DNA of 64,000 bases. Source: an uncultured Bacilli bacterium. GTDB taxonomy: Bacteria; Bacillota_I; Bacilli_A; RF39; UBA660. The stretch covers positions 145,567 to 209,566 of the forward strand of contig CAKOHG010000003.1 in NCBI GenBank assembly GCA_934085565.1, written 5' to 3'. The translations under genes were made by a program, and so were the position numbers. The notes below the pieces were generated by a model. That model was not told the DNA's origin, did not search any database, and was given only the letters and a program-made list of their open reading frames with translations. Below, one piece after another: positions 32,960 to 40,573 of this stretch; the stretch's first letter is position 1; each line of letters starts with the position of its first letter.

Positions 32960-33581
32960 TGTTTTTATTCATACTAAAGAGCAATACGACGTTGTTAAAA
33001 ATTACCCTGTTAGCATGATTTATACGGATAATAGAGGTCTTTTAAAAGAGGATAAAAATATATATTATCAAGTCCCTCGTTATTCACATGAAAGAGAGCT
33101 ACCTCAAAATATTTTAATTCAAGACTTAGGTTGTCTTTTAGAAACTCAAGGCAAAAACATTGTGACGGATACTAATTTAAATGTTGCTAATTCTTTCGCC
33201 ATTGAAAACTTACTTTCTTTAGGCGTTTCAAAAATAACCTTGTCTTTAGAATGTACTTTAAATGAGCTTAAGTTTTTAAATAAAGCAAGTGAGTATCTTT
33301 TAGAAGTTATTTTATATGGTCGACCTGAAGTTATGTTATTAAAAAGTCATCTTTTAATAAAAGAAAATGGCTACGAATTAGAAGATTATGAAAAGAAAAA
33401 ATATCCTATTTTAGTTGATCAAGAAAAGCATGTTCATATTTATCAATATGAAGTAATGAATAAACTAGACTTACAAAAAGATTATGAAGCCTTAGGAATT
33501 CATCATTTTCGTCTACAATTTATTTTTGAAACGAAAGAAGAAGTTACAAAAATTATGGATAAAATATATCATTTAGAATAA
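32952..33581 (+). CDS. Separate C-terminal U32-type domain (second half of RlhA-like protein)
   Basis: 209 residues starting at ATG 32952, inside the end of the previous gene (8-base overlap), with SD GAGGGA. The segments VTDTNLNVANSFAIENLLSLG, KITLSLECTLNELKFL and EVILYGRPEVMLLKSHLL match the late part of long U32 proteins, where the corresponding hGR-x-LM motif usually follows in the same chain. The two halves total about 697 residues, close to full-length RlhA-type proteins. It is probably a stable split of one enzyme into two coupled subunits. Confidence 0.75.
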   Translation: MYSVFIHTKEQYDVVKNYPVSMIYTDNRGLLKEDKNIYYQVPRYSHERELPQNILIQDLGCLLETQGKNIVTDTNLNVANSFAIENLLSLGVSKITLSLECTLNELKFLNKASEYLLEVILYGRPEVMLLKSHLLIKENGYELEDYEKKKYPILVDQEKHVHIYQYEVMNKLDLQKDYEALGIHHFRLQFIFETKEEVTKIMDKIYHLE

Positions 33582-33592
33582 AGACCTTTTTG

Positions 33593-33621
33593 AAGCACTC
33601 TTGTCATAAAGAGTGTTTTTT
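33593..33621 (+). terminator. Terminator after the U32 pair
   Basis: AAGCACTCTT (33593-33602) and AAGAGTGTTT (33608-33617) form the stem around GTCAT, followed by T residues to 33621. Confidence 0.75.
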
Positions 33622-33629
33622 GCTACAAT
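33601..33629 (+). promoter_or_regulatory. Promoter of the ireB operon, overlapping the terminator
   Basis: TTGTCA (33601-33606), a 17-base spacer and TACAAT (33624-33629). The -35 lies in the loop of the preceding terminator, a compact arrangement. Confidence 0.65.
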
Positions 33630-33653
33630 GTTTATGAATTAAGTAGGTGAAAT

Positions 33654-33893
33654 ATGGAAAAGACAAGTTTGTTTAGTGTCCAAGAATTTGATGCAGCCAA
33701 CGCAAAATTAATCCTAAAAGAGGTCGAGGAAATCTTAAAAGAAAGAGGGTATAATCCCATTAACCAGATTGTTGGTTATCTTTTAAGTGGTGATCCAGGC
33801 TTTATCACAAATTATAAGGAAGCAAGAGAAAAAATAACAAGTTTAGATCGAGCTGATTTACTCTCATTTATTTTAACGGAGTATTTAAAATGA
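33654..33893 (+). CDS. ireB: IreB family regulatory protein
   Basis: 79 residues: LILKEVEEILKERGYNPINQIVGYLLSGDPGFITNYKEAR, quoted in part as NPINQIVGYLLSGDPGFIT, is the signature of the IreB (UPF0297/YrzL) family. In Enterococcus, IreB is a phosphorylation substrate of the PASTA kinase IreK. It overlaps ruvX by 4 bases, as in other Firmicutes, and starts the conserved block that continues to trhP2. Confidence 0.95.
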   Translation: MEKTSLFSVQEFDAANAKLILKEVEEILKERGYNPINQIVGYLLSGDPGFITNYKEAREKITSLDRADLLSFILTEYLK

Positions 33894-34315
33894 GATATTT
33901 AGGCTTAGATTTAGGTACTAAGACACTTGGCATCTCGGTGAGCGATAAAACCAATACTATCGCGACACCCCTTGTAACGAAAAGATTTAACGAAAACGAT
34001 TATAAAAGTGTCTTAGATGATTTAGAGGCAATCGTTAAAGAAAAACAAATTACAGATTTTGTCTTAGGACTACCTAAAAATATGAATAACTCTCTTGGTT
34101 TTGCCGCGGAGCGAAGTGAAAATTTTGCCCGTCTTTTAGACGAAAGATTTCATCTTCCGGTTCATTTTGTAGATGAAAGATTAACAACCGTGGAAGCGGA
34201 AAATATTTTGCTCATGGGTGATAAGAGTCGTAAAAAACGTAAAAAAGTGATTGATAATGTGGCATCATCCCTCATATTAGAAACCTATTTAAAAAAGAAA
34301 GGAAACTTGAAATGA
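33890..34315 (+). CDS. ruvX: RuvX/YqgF Holliday junction resolvase-like nuclease
   Basis: 141 residues with the RNase H-like fold: YLGLDLGTKTLGISVSD (first catalytic Asp), VLGLPKNMNNSLGFAAE (second acidic/Gly block), FVDERLTTVEAENIL and DNVASSLILETYL (last acidic site). YqgF proteins act in rRNA 5' processing and possibly recombination. Standard length. It is coupled by 4-base overlaps to ireB and to the DUF1292 gene. Confidence 0.95.
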   Translation: MRYLGLDLGTKTLGISVSDKTNTIATPLVTKRFNENDYKSVLDDLEAIVKEKQITDFVLGLPKNMNNSLGFAAERSENFARLLDERFHLPVHFVDERLTTVEAENILLMGDKSRKKRKKVIDNVASSLILETYLKKKGNLK

Positions 34316-34605
34316 AAGAAAATTCTCCTGTAAATAACAACGTCTTTAATATCAAAGACGAAAATGGAAATGTTATAGAATGTGAAGTTTTATTTACTTT
34401 TGATTCACCAGAAACAAATAAAAGTTATCTTGTTTATACCGACAATAAAAAAACAGAGGAAGGCGCTTTACAAATTTATGCCAACATCTATGATAAAACG
34501 GGTCAAAATAAAAATTTAATGCCTATCGAAACCGAAGAAGAATGGAATACAGTCGAAGCTATCTTAGCAAAACTAGAACAAAAAGATAAGGAAGAAAATA
34601 AGTGA
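34312..34605 (+). CDS. DUF1292 protein (YrzB-like)
   Basis: 97 residues: VFNIKDENGNVIECEVLFTF, ETNKSYLVYTDN, and the acidic end EEEWNTVEAILAKLEQ. This is the DUF1292/UPF0473 family, of unknown function, always in this position between ruvX and mltG in Bacilli. It overlaps the mltG start by 4 bases. Confidence 0.92.
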   Translation: MKENSPVNNNVFNIKDENGNVIECEVLFTFDSPETNKSYLVYTDNKKTEEGALQIYANIYDKTGQNKNLMPIETEEEWNTVEAILAKLEQKDKEENK

Positions 34606-35660
34606 AAAAAGTAATCATTATTATATGTAGTTTAATTATTTTAGTCTGCCTTTTTTTAGGTGGTTTTTATGTCTGGGGCTTAGGTGCTTTAGGTGGAAAT
34701 GAAAAAGTAAACTTTATTATTGAAGCTGGAACAAGTAAACAAGATATTGCTAAAAATTTACAAAATGCCCATTTAATTCGTAATGAGTATGTCTTAGATG
34801 CCTATCTTTACTTAACTCGCCCAACAATTCAAGCAGGGGAATATGAGTTATCTCCTTCTATGACACCTAAAGAAATCATAGATAAATTTAAAAGTGGTGA
34901 TATTGTTGTCAAAACCGTTAATGTTACTTTATTAGAAGGGGAATCCGTGGCAGATTATGCGGAAATTCTTTCTAAAACCCTTTCTTTTACCAAAGAAGAG
35001 TTTTTAAGTACGATTAAAGATAAAGAATTTTTACAAACACTGATTGAAAAATATTGGTTTTTAACGGATGAAATTTTAGATGAACAACTATATGAACCAC
35101 TAGAAGGATATTTTTATCCAGATACTTATGAATTTATGCAAAATGCCAGTATATCTGATGTTGTTTTAACCATTTTAAATAATACCGAGCAAAAATTAGA
35201 TACCGTAAAAGAAGATATTACAAATAATGGATATACCACTCATCAAATCTTAACCCTTGCCTCATTAGTAGAAAAAGAAGGAATTACTAAAGAGGACCGT
35301 CAAAAAATAGCTCAAGTCTTTTATACAAGATTAAGTATCAATATGCCTTTAGGAAGTGACATTAGTACTTACTATGGTGTTCATAAAAGTATGAGAGATG
35401 GCGAGTTAACTTTTCAAGACATCTATAACGTTAATCCATATAACACGCGTTTGACAGATGGTCAAATGAATGGTAAACTACCTATTGGACCGGTTGATAA
35501 TGCCTCTTTAGACGCCATTTGGGCGACACTTCATAAAACCGAGACAAATTATATTTATTTTATAGCAAATACTTGTACCAAAGAAGTTTTCTTCTTTGAG
35601 GATTATAACGGCTTTTTACAAAAAGGCAGTGAACTTCGTAGTATTTGTGAGACAAATTAA
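34602..35660 (+). CDS. mltG: Endolytic transglycosylase MltG
   Basis: 352 residues with GTG start at 34602 (overlap with the preceding stop). An N-terminal membrane helix (VIIIICSLIILVCLFLGGFYVWG) is followed by a LysM-like region (IEAGTSKQDIAKNLQNAHLI) and the YceG catalytic domain: EPLEGYFYPDTYEF, LASLVEKEGITKEDRQKIAQVF with the catalytic Glu, and PLGSDISTYYG...YNTRLTDG. It cleaves nascent glycan strands at the outer face and sets strand length. Confidence 0.95.
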   Translation: MKKVIIIICSLIILVCLFLGGFYVWGLGALGGNEKVNFIIEAGTSKQDIAKNLQNAHLIRNEYVLDAYLYLTRPTIQAGEYELSPSMTPKEIIDKFKSGDIVVKTVNVTLLEGESVADYAEILSKTLSFTKEEFLSTIKDKEFLQTLIEKYWFLTDEILDEQLYEPLEGYFYPDTYEFMQNASISDVVLTILNNTEQKLDTVKEDITNNGYTTHQILTLASLVEKEGITKEDRQKIAQVFYTRLSINMPLGSDISTYYGVHKSMRDGELTFQDIYNVNPYNTRLTDGQMNGKLPIGPVDNASLDAIWATLHKTETNYIYFIANTCTKEVFFFEDYNGFLQKGSELRSICETN

Positions 35661-35674
35661 TAGGAGAGTAAGTA

Positions 35675-36274
35675 ATGAAACAATTAATCATGGATATGGA
35701 AGAATACGCGAAAGAGAATAATATCCCTATTATGCAAAAAGAAGGCATTGCCTTTTTAATGAAATATATCAAAAATAATCATGTCAAAAATGTTTTAGAA
35801 ATAGGGAGTGCTATCGGCTATTCAGCTATTTTAATGGCTTCTTCCAGCGCAGAATGTAAAGTCACTACGATTGAAAGAGACCAAACCAATTATTTAGAAT
35901 GTGTTAAAAATGTTAAAAAATGTAATTTTGAATCAAAAGTAAGTGTTGTTTTTCAAGATGCTTTAGATGTTAATTTAGCCGAAGGAACACAATATGATTT
36001 AATTTTTATTGACGCAGCGAAAGGGCAATATCGTAAATTTTTTGAAAAATTTCAATATTTCTTAGCTCCAGGCGGTGTTATTATCACAGATAATTTAAAA
36101 TTTCATGGCTACGTTGGCAAATCTGATACGATTGAAAGTAAAAATTTACGTCAACTTGTCAAAAAAATAGAAGGTTATATTGATTATTTAAAAACAAATG
36201 AGGAATTTACTACAGAATTTTATGACATCGGTGATGGGGTATCTGTAAGTAAAAGAGTAGAAAATGAAAAGTAA
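35675..36274 (+). CDS. trmR: O-methyltransferase family (TrmR/YrrM-like)
   Basis: 199 residues with SAM-binding motifs VLEIGSAIGYSAILMA (motif I), TTIERD (motif II), YDLIFIDAAKGQYRKFFE and GGVIITDNL. In B. subtilis the gene at this position, yrrM/trmR, methylates 5-hydroxyuridine at tRNA position 34. The two following U32 genes are the hydroxylases that make its substrate, so context strongly supports the same role here. SD AGGAGAG precedes the ATG. Confidence 0.92.
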   Translation: MKQLIMDMEEYAKENNIPIMQKEGIAFLMKYIKNNHVKNVLEIGSAIGYSAILMASSSAECKVTTIERDQTNYLECVKNVKKCNFESKVSVVFQDALDVNLAEGTQYDLIFIDAAKGQYRKFFEKFQYFLAPGGVIITDNLKFHGYVGKSDTIESKNLRQLVKKIEGYIDYLKTNEEFTTEFYDIGDGVSVSKRVENEK

Positions 36275-37055
36275 ATATCTCGTTGTTCCTAATCATAAAA
36301 ATTTAAAGTCAAGCAACGATTATTGCTTGCTTTTTCCGTTAAAAGGCTTCTGTGTTGGCTTTTTAAATGAGTTTTCACTAGAAGAAATTCCGGATGAAAG
36401 TTACATTTATGTTAATCGTCTTTTAGATACAGAAAGTATTTTAAAATTAAAAGAAATTTTGCAAGCGAAGTCTTTAAAAGGTATTGTTTTTGAAGATTTA
36501 GGAATTTTACAAATTATTTTAGATAATCATTTAACTTTAGAAACCATTTTTTATCCCACTCATGCCATTACAAGTACGAATACTTTAAATGCTTATTTAG
36601 ATTATGTTAATAGTGCTGTAATATCTCTTGATGTCACGAAAGAAGAAACCGAAAAAATGCTAGATTTAGCTAAAGGAGATGTCTCATACTATTTATATGG
36701 ACCCCTTCCTTATATGTATTCAAGAAGAAGTTTGCTTACCAATTATGAGAAGAATTTCTCTTTAAAAGAAAGTAAAGAAAAAATATTAGAAGATGAAATT
36801 ACACATAAAAAATTTAGAACGGTTGAAAACGAGTATGGTACGGTTTTATTTGATGAAAAACCTTACGATGGTAGAATGTTTTTAAATCATCCAAAGATTA
36901 AACATTTTATTATTAATACGGATGCGAACGAAAAACCAGTAAGTGACAAGTGGCTTAAAGACTTTTTAGAAGGAAAAGAGTTAGAGAAAAGAACGGATGG
37001 TTTTTTAAATCAAAAAACTATTTATATATTGCCACCTAAAAAGGAGGGCTTATGA
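36264..37055 (+). CDS. trhP1: U32 family tRNA hydroxylation protein TrhP1-like (YrrN)
   Basis: 263 residues, shorter than B. subtilis YrrN (about 309). The recognisable U32 blocks are LKGIVFEDLGILQIILDN, FYPTHAITSTNTLNAYLDYV and YLYGPLPYMYSRRSLL. It lacks the Cys cluster, as expected for this partner subunit. It overlaps trmR by 11 bases and trhP2 by 4. Together with TrhP2 it should hydroxylate U34 of certain tRNAs. Assignment rests on synteny plus these motifs. Confidence 0.85.
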   Translation: MKSKYLVVPNHKNLKSSNDYCLLFPLKGFCVGFLNEFSLEEIPDESYIYVNRLLDTESILKLKEILQAKSLKGIVFEDLGILQIILDNHLTLETIFYPTHAITSTNTLNAYLDYVNSAVISLDVTKEETEKMLDLAKGDVSYYLYGPLPYMYSRRSLLTNYEKNFSLKESKEKILEDEITHKKFRTVENEYGTVLFDEKPYDGRMFLNHPKIKHFIINTDANEKPVSDKWLKDFLEGKELEKRTDGFLNQKTIYILPPKKEGL

Positions 37056-38242
37056 TTGAACTACTCGCTCCAGCAGGAGATTTAGAAAAATTAAAATTTG
37101 CTTTACATTATGGAGCCGATGCGGTTTATGTCGGAGGACAAAACTTCAGTTTGCGAGCTAATGCTAAAAACTTTTCTTTGCAAGATTTAGAAGAAGCTCT
37201 TTTATTTGCTCATGAAAGAGGAAAAAAAGTTTATGTTACTGTCAATATTGTTTTTCATGATGAGGATACTACGGGATTAAAAGAATATTTACAAAAATTA
37301 GCGGATATTCATGTGGACGCGGTCATCGTCAGTGATATTGCAGTAATGAAATTAATTAAAGATGAAAATATTCCTTTAGAAATACATGTCTCTACTCAGG
37401 CGAGTATTTTAAATCCTTACGCGGCTTTATTTTATAAAAATTTAGGGGCCACTCGGGTTGTTCTTGCCAGAGAGGCTAGTAAAGAAGATATTAAAGAAAT
37501 TAAATTAATGACCAACCTAGATTTAGAGTGCTTTATTCATGGCGCTATGTGTACTAGCTTTTCTGGTCGTTGTGTAATGAGTAATGTAGTTACTAATCGG
37601 GACGCGAACCGAGGAGGTTGTGCCCAAATATGTCGTTGGACGTTTAAAACGGATGAAGAACCTATTTTTAGTATGACAAGTAAAGACTTAAATATGATTT
37701 CAAATATCGAAAGTATGATAAATAGAGGCGTTAATTCTTTTAAAGTCGAAGGAAGAATGAGGGGAATTTATTATATTGCCACCGTCATTCATACTTATCG
37801 TAAACTAATAGACCAAATAAAAAATAATACTTTGGATGAAAGAGAAGTTAGATATGCCTTAGATATTTTAAATCGCTCGGCGAATCGGGACTCTAGTCCT
37901 CAGTTTTATGATGACTTACCTACTGAAAAAGAACAATATTTTCTAGGACGACAAGAAATATCTAACCAAGATTTTTTAGGACTTGTTTTAGATTATGATG
38001 AAGAAGAAAAGATGGTCTTACTAGAACAAAGAAATTATTTTAAAAAAGGCGATATTGTGGAATTTTTTGGACCAGAAACGGAAACATTTACTTACACCGT
38101 TCATACAATATTAAACGATAAAGATGAAGAAATAGAAGTTGCCAATCATCCTAATATGCTTGTTAAATTACCAATTGACAAGCCTTTACATAAGTGGGAC
38201 ATGATGCGTATAAAAGTGTTTGACAAGAATAATTATTTATAG
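37052..38242 (+). CDS. trhP2: U32 family tRNA hydroxylation protein TrhP2-like (YrrO)
   Basis: 396 residues. ELLAPAGDLEKLKFALHYGADAVYVGG opens it (quoted in part: PAGDLEKLKFALHYGADAVY). It continues VHVSTQASILNPYAALFYKNLG, the iron-sulfur Cys block CFIHGAMCTSFSGRC with GGCAQICRW, and NSFKVEGRMRGIYYIATVIHTYR. This is the standard length and layout for TrhP/YrrO. It ends in a beta-barrel-like segment (LLEQRNYFKKGDIVEFFGPE). The greA promoter overlaps its last codons. Confidence 0.94.
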   Translation: MIELLAPAGDLEKLKFALHYGADAVYVGGQNFSLRANAKNFSLQDLEEALLFAHERGKKVYVTVNIVFHDEDTTGLKEYLQKLADIHVDAVIVSDIAVMKLIKDENIPLEIHVSTQASILNPYAALFYKNLGATRVVLAREASKEDIKEIKLMTNLDLECFIHGAMCTSFSGRCVMSNVVTNRDANRGGCAQICRWTFKTDEEPIFSMTSKDLNMISNIESMINRGVNSFKVEGRMRGIYYIATVIHTYRKLIDQIKNNTLDEREVRYALDILNRSANRDSSPQFYDDLPTEKEQYFLGRQEISNQDFLGLVLDYDEEEKMVLLEQRNYFKKGDIVEFFGPETETFTYTVHTILNDKDEEIEVANHPNMLVKLPIDKPLHKWDMMRIKVFDKNNYL

Positions 38243-38248
38243 TATGAT
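38220..38248 (+). promoter_or_regulatory. Promoter of greA
   Basis: TTGACA (38220-38225), a 17-base spacer and TATGAT (38243-38248). It overlaps the end of trhP2 and allows independent greA transcription. Confidence 0.78.
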
Positions 38249-38286
38249 GTTGCACGTGAATTTAAAAGAAAGTGAGGCCTTTAGAG

Positions 38287-38748
38287 ATGAATCAAGAAAT
38301 TATATTGACTCCAGAAGGTTATTTAGAATTAGAAACAGAATTAAATAATTTAAAGAATGTAGTAAGACCACGTGTTATAAAAGATTTGAAAGATGCTCGT
38401 GCCCAAGGTGACTTATCTGAAAATGCCGATTACGATGCGGCAAGAGATGAACAAGCTCAAATTGAAGCTAGAATTAAAGAACTAGAATTCAAACTAGAAC
38501 ATAGTAAAATTGCTCAAAAAGATGCTGCTGGATGTGTTTCAGTTGGAAATACGGTTGTTATTGTATATGACGATGGGGAAGAAGATGAATACCAAATCGT
38601 TGGTTCTATGGAAGCAGATCCATTTGAAAATAAAATTTCTAATGAAAGTCCAATTGGTGTAGCCGTTATTGGTCATAAAAAAGGTGAAGAAGTAGAAGTT
38701 TCTAGCCCTAATGGTTCTTATACCGTTACTATTAAAGACGTTAGATAA
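38287..38748 (+). CDS. greA: Transcript cleavage factor GreA
   Basis: 153 residues. The N-terminal coiled coil has LTPEGYLELETELNNLKN and the tip acidic region DLSENADYDAARDEQAQIEARI, the functional hairpin of GreA. The C-terminal FKBP-like domain has GNTVVIVYDDG, SNESPIGVAVIGHKKGEEVEV. It rescues backtracked RNA polymerase. ATG 38287 is chosen (SD GAGG at 38274-38277); an in-frame GTG at 38272 lies on that SD. In B. subtilis udk lies between yrrO and greA; here it is absent. Confidence 0.96.
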   Translation: MNQEIILTPEGYLELETELNNLKNVVRPRVIKDLKDARAQGDLSENADYDAARDEQAQIEARIKELEFKLEHSKIAQKDAAGCVSVGNTVVIVYDDGEEDEYQIVGSMEADPFENKISNESPIGVAVIGHKKGEEVEVSSPNGSYTVTIKDVR

Positions 38749-38754
38749 TAATTT

Positions 38755-38782
38755 AAACTAGGATAATTTTTCCTAGTTTTTT
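38755..38782 (+). terminator. Terminator of greA
   Basis: AAACTAGGA (38755-38763) pairs perfectly with TCCTAGTTT (38771-38779), with T residues to 38782. Confidence 0.88.
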
Positions 38783-38838
38783 GATGTATAAAAATAATGT
38801 CGTTCTTTAAAGAATTATGCTATAATGTTAATTATCAA

Positions 38839-38886
38839 GCGAATGCCAAACAAAAGATTAGGCAGTACTTTTATTGTTCGACTTTA
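38839..38886 (+). other. Possible structured 5' leader of the GGDEF gene
   Basis: CGAATGCC and GGCA...TTCG form two nested complementary pairs: CGAA (about 38840-38843) with TTCG (about 38877-38880), and TGCC with GGCA inside. This lies between a TATAAT near 38820-38826 and the AAGGAGG SD of the diguanylate cyclase gene. It does not match the GEMM c-di-GMP riboswitch consensus that I know. It may only be a weak hairpin. Confidence 0.3.
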
Positions 38887-38900
38887 AAAGGAGGATACAA

Positions 38901-40499
38901 ATGAAAAAGAAAAAAAGCAATAAATGGATGGACGTTAGTGCCTTTAGTTTATATATCGCCGTTTTTCTCTTTTTAATTTACATGTTATTTCAAGCGGGAG
39001 TTTCCATATATGAAAAAAGAAGTCCGCTTAAAATGACAGAAGTAACTGTTTTTGACTATAAAGAAATAGAAGATGAAACATCTCCTACCAAAAAAACAAG
39101 AGTTTTTGAAAGAACTCTTTCTAATGTGGATAACCAAGAAGAAGTTTTTGCCTTTTATGTAAGTCATAGTTATGTCAAAGTTTACTTAGATGATGATTTA
39201 GTTTATGAGTTAAAAAATACAAATAAAGATATTTCAACTGTGGGGAATAACTATATTTATTTTCCACTTTATAAAACCGATATTGGAAAAAGATTAAAAA
39301 TAGAAATCTCACCCGTGTATGATTACTTTTTAAAGCAAAACATAATTTTTTACCAAGGCTCATGGCAGGGAATTTATACTTATGAAATATATCATAATCT
39401 TCCCCAAATATTTTTAGCTTTTCTATGTATTATCATGGGTATCTTTTTGTGTTGTCTTGATTTTTACTTTGCACGTAAAAAACAATATGCTAATAAACTA
39501 GTTTACTTAGGTTTGTTTATTTTAAGTTTAGGGTTATGGAAAATATGTGATACAAGAGCAACTCCATTGCTCTTTCCTGACATTCCTGTTTTCATTACCT
39601 ATTTATCGTTGATTATGCTTTATTTAGCTCCCGTCTCTTTTTTAATTTATATTTATTATCAATTTGATGATGAACATTTATCTTTGAAAAGAATAATTCC
39701 CGTAGCTATTTTTATACCAACTATGGCTATGTTATTAGATATTCTAAATATACTAGAATTAAGAGAAGTTCTCATAGTAAACCATATTTGTCTTATTATC
39801 TATTTATGCTTATTACTATTTGCTTGTATCAAAGATTGGCAAGATCATAAAAAATTACAGTTTTTCCCTGTATTAGTTGTTTCTCTTATTATGGGAGTAT
39901 TGTTAGACTTTTTAGTTTACTATGTTAATGGATCTTCTAGTCAAGCCATTTTTCTTTTACTTGCAGTGGTCGTAGATGTTATTGCCATGGCGATACTATC
40001 TATAAAAAAACTTCATTATCGTTCTGACATTGACGCTTTAACAGGACTTTATAATAACAATCGTTGTAAAGAAGTATTAGAAAATGGTACTTACGAAAAA
40101 TTCGGATTATTAGTCTTTGATTTAAATGGTCTTAAAAAAGTTAATGATACTTTAGGGCATACTTATGGTGATAAAATGATTAAAGAGTTTAGTAATCTTT
40201 TACAAAAAACTATTCCAAAAAGTTCTTTTGCCGGTCGTTTTGGCGGAGATGAATTCATTGTTATTCTTTATGATGTCACAGAAGAAAAAGTAACATCTTT
40301 TCTAGAGGATATGGAAAATAAAGTGACAGAATACAATAAGGAAAATAAAGAAATTCCTATTTCTTATTCGGTAGGGTATGGCATGAGTATGCAAAAAGAA
40401 GCTAAAACCATGAAAGAAATATTTAATGAAGCGGATGAGAAAATGTATGAAAATAAAGAAAATTATTATCAAACTCATCATATTACTCCATATCGTTAA
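38901..40499 (+). CDS. Membrane diguanylate cyclase (GGDEF) with extracytoplasmic sensor domain
   Basis: 532 residues. A membrane helix lies near residues 11-32, followed by an external beta-rich domain to about 165 (YVKVYLDDDLVYEL, IYFPLYKTDIGKRLKIEIS), a 7TMR-DISM-like layout. About seven membrane helices span residues 170-370, then a GGDEF domain: DALTGLYNNNRC, LLVFDLNGLKKVNDTLGH, SFAGRFGGDEFIVIL. The active-site GGDEF and metal Asp are intact, so it should make c-di-GMP. ATG 38901 has the perfect SD AAGGAGG. It is monocistronic. Confidence 0.93.
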   Translation: MKKKKSNKWMDVSAFSLYIAVFLFLIYMLFQAGVSIYEKRSPLKMTEVTVFDYKEIEDETSPTKKTRVFERTLSNVDNQEEVFAFYVSHSYVKVYLDDDLVYELKNTNKDISTVGNNYIYFPLYKTDIGKRLKIEISPVYDYFLKQNIIFYQGSWQGIYTYEIYHNLPQIFLAFLCIIMGIFLCCLDFYFARKKQYANKLVYLGLFILSLGLWKICDTRATPLLFPDIPVFITYLSLIMLYLAPVSFLIYIYYQFDDEHLSLKRIIPVAIFIPTMAMLLDILNILELREVLIVNHICLIIYLCLLLFACIKDWQDHKKLQFFPVLVVSLIMGVLLDFLVYYVNGSSSQAIFLLLAVVVDVIAMAILSIKKLHYRSDIDALTGLYNNNRCKEVLENGTYEKFGLLVFDLNGLKKVNDTLGHTYGDKMIKEFSNLLQKTIPKSSFAGRFGGDEFIVILYDVTEEKVTSFLEDMENKVTEYNKENKEIPISYSVGYGMSMQKEAKTMKEIFNEADEKMYENKENYYQTHHITPYR

Positions 40500-40501
40500 A
40501 C

Positions 40502-40533
40502 AAAGCCCTTGTTCTGAAAAGAAAAGGGTTTTT
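40502..40533 (+). terminator. Terminator of the GGDEF gene
   Basis: AAAGCCCTT (40502-40510) pairs with AAGGGTTTT (40524-40532, one G-U) with a T tract. Confidence 0.7.
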
Positions 40534-40573
40534 CTGTGTTATAATATTTTTGAATTAGGAAAGGAGCATAGCA

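Noticed and set aside
38820..38900. GEMM-type c-di-GMP riboswitch before the GGDEF gene
   Set aside because: The conserved core of that class and its tetraloop-receptor arrangement are not found; only short pairings are present.
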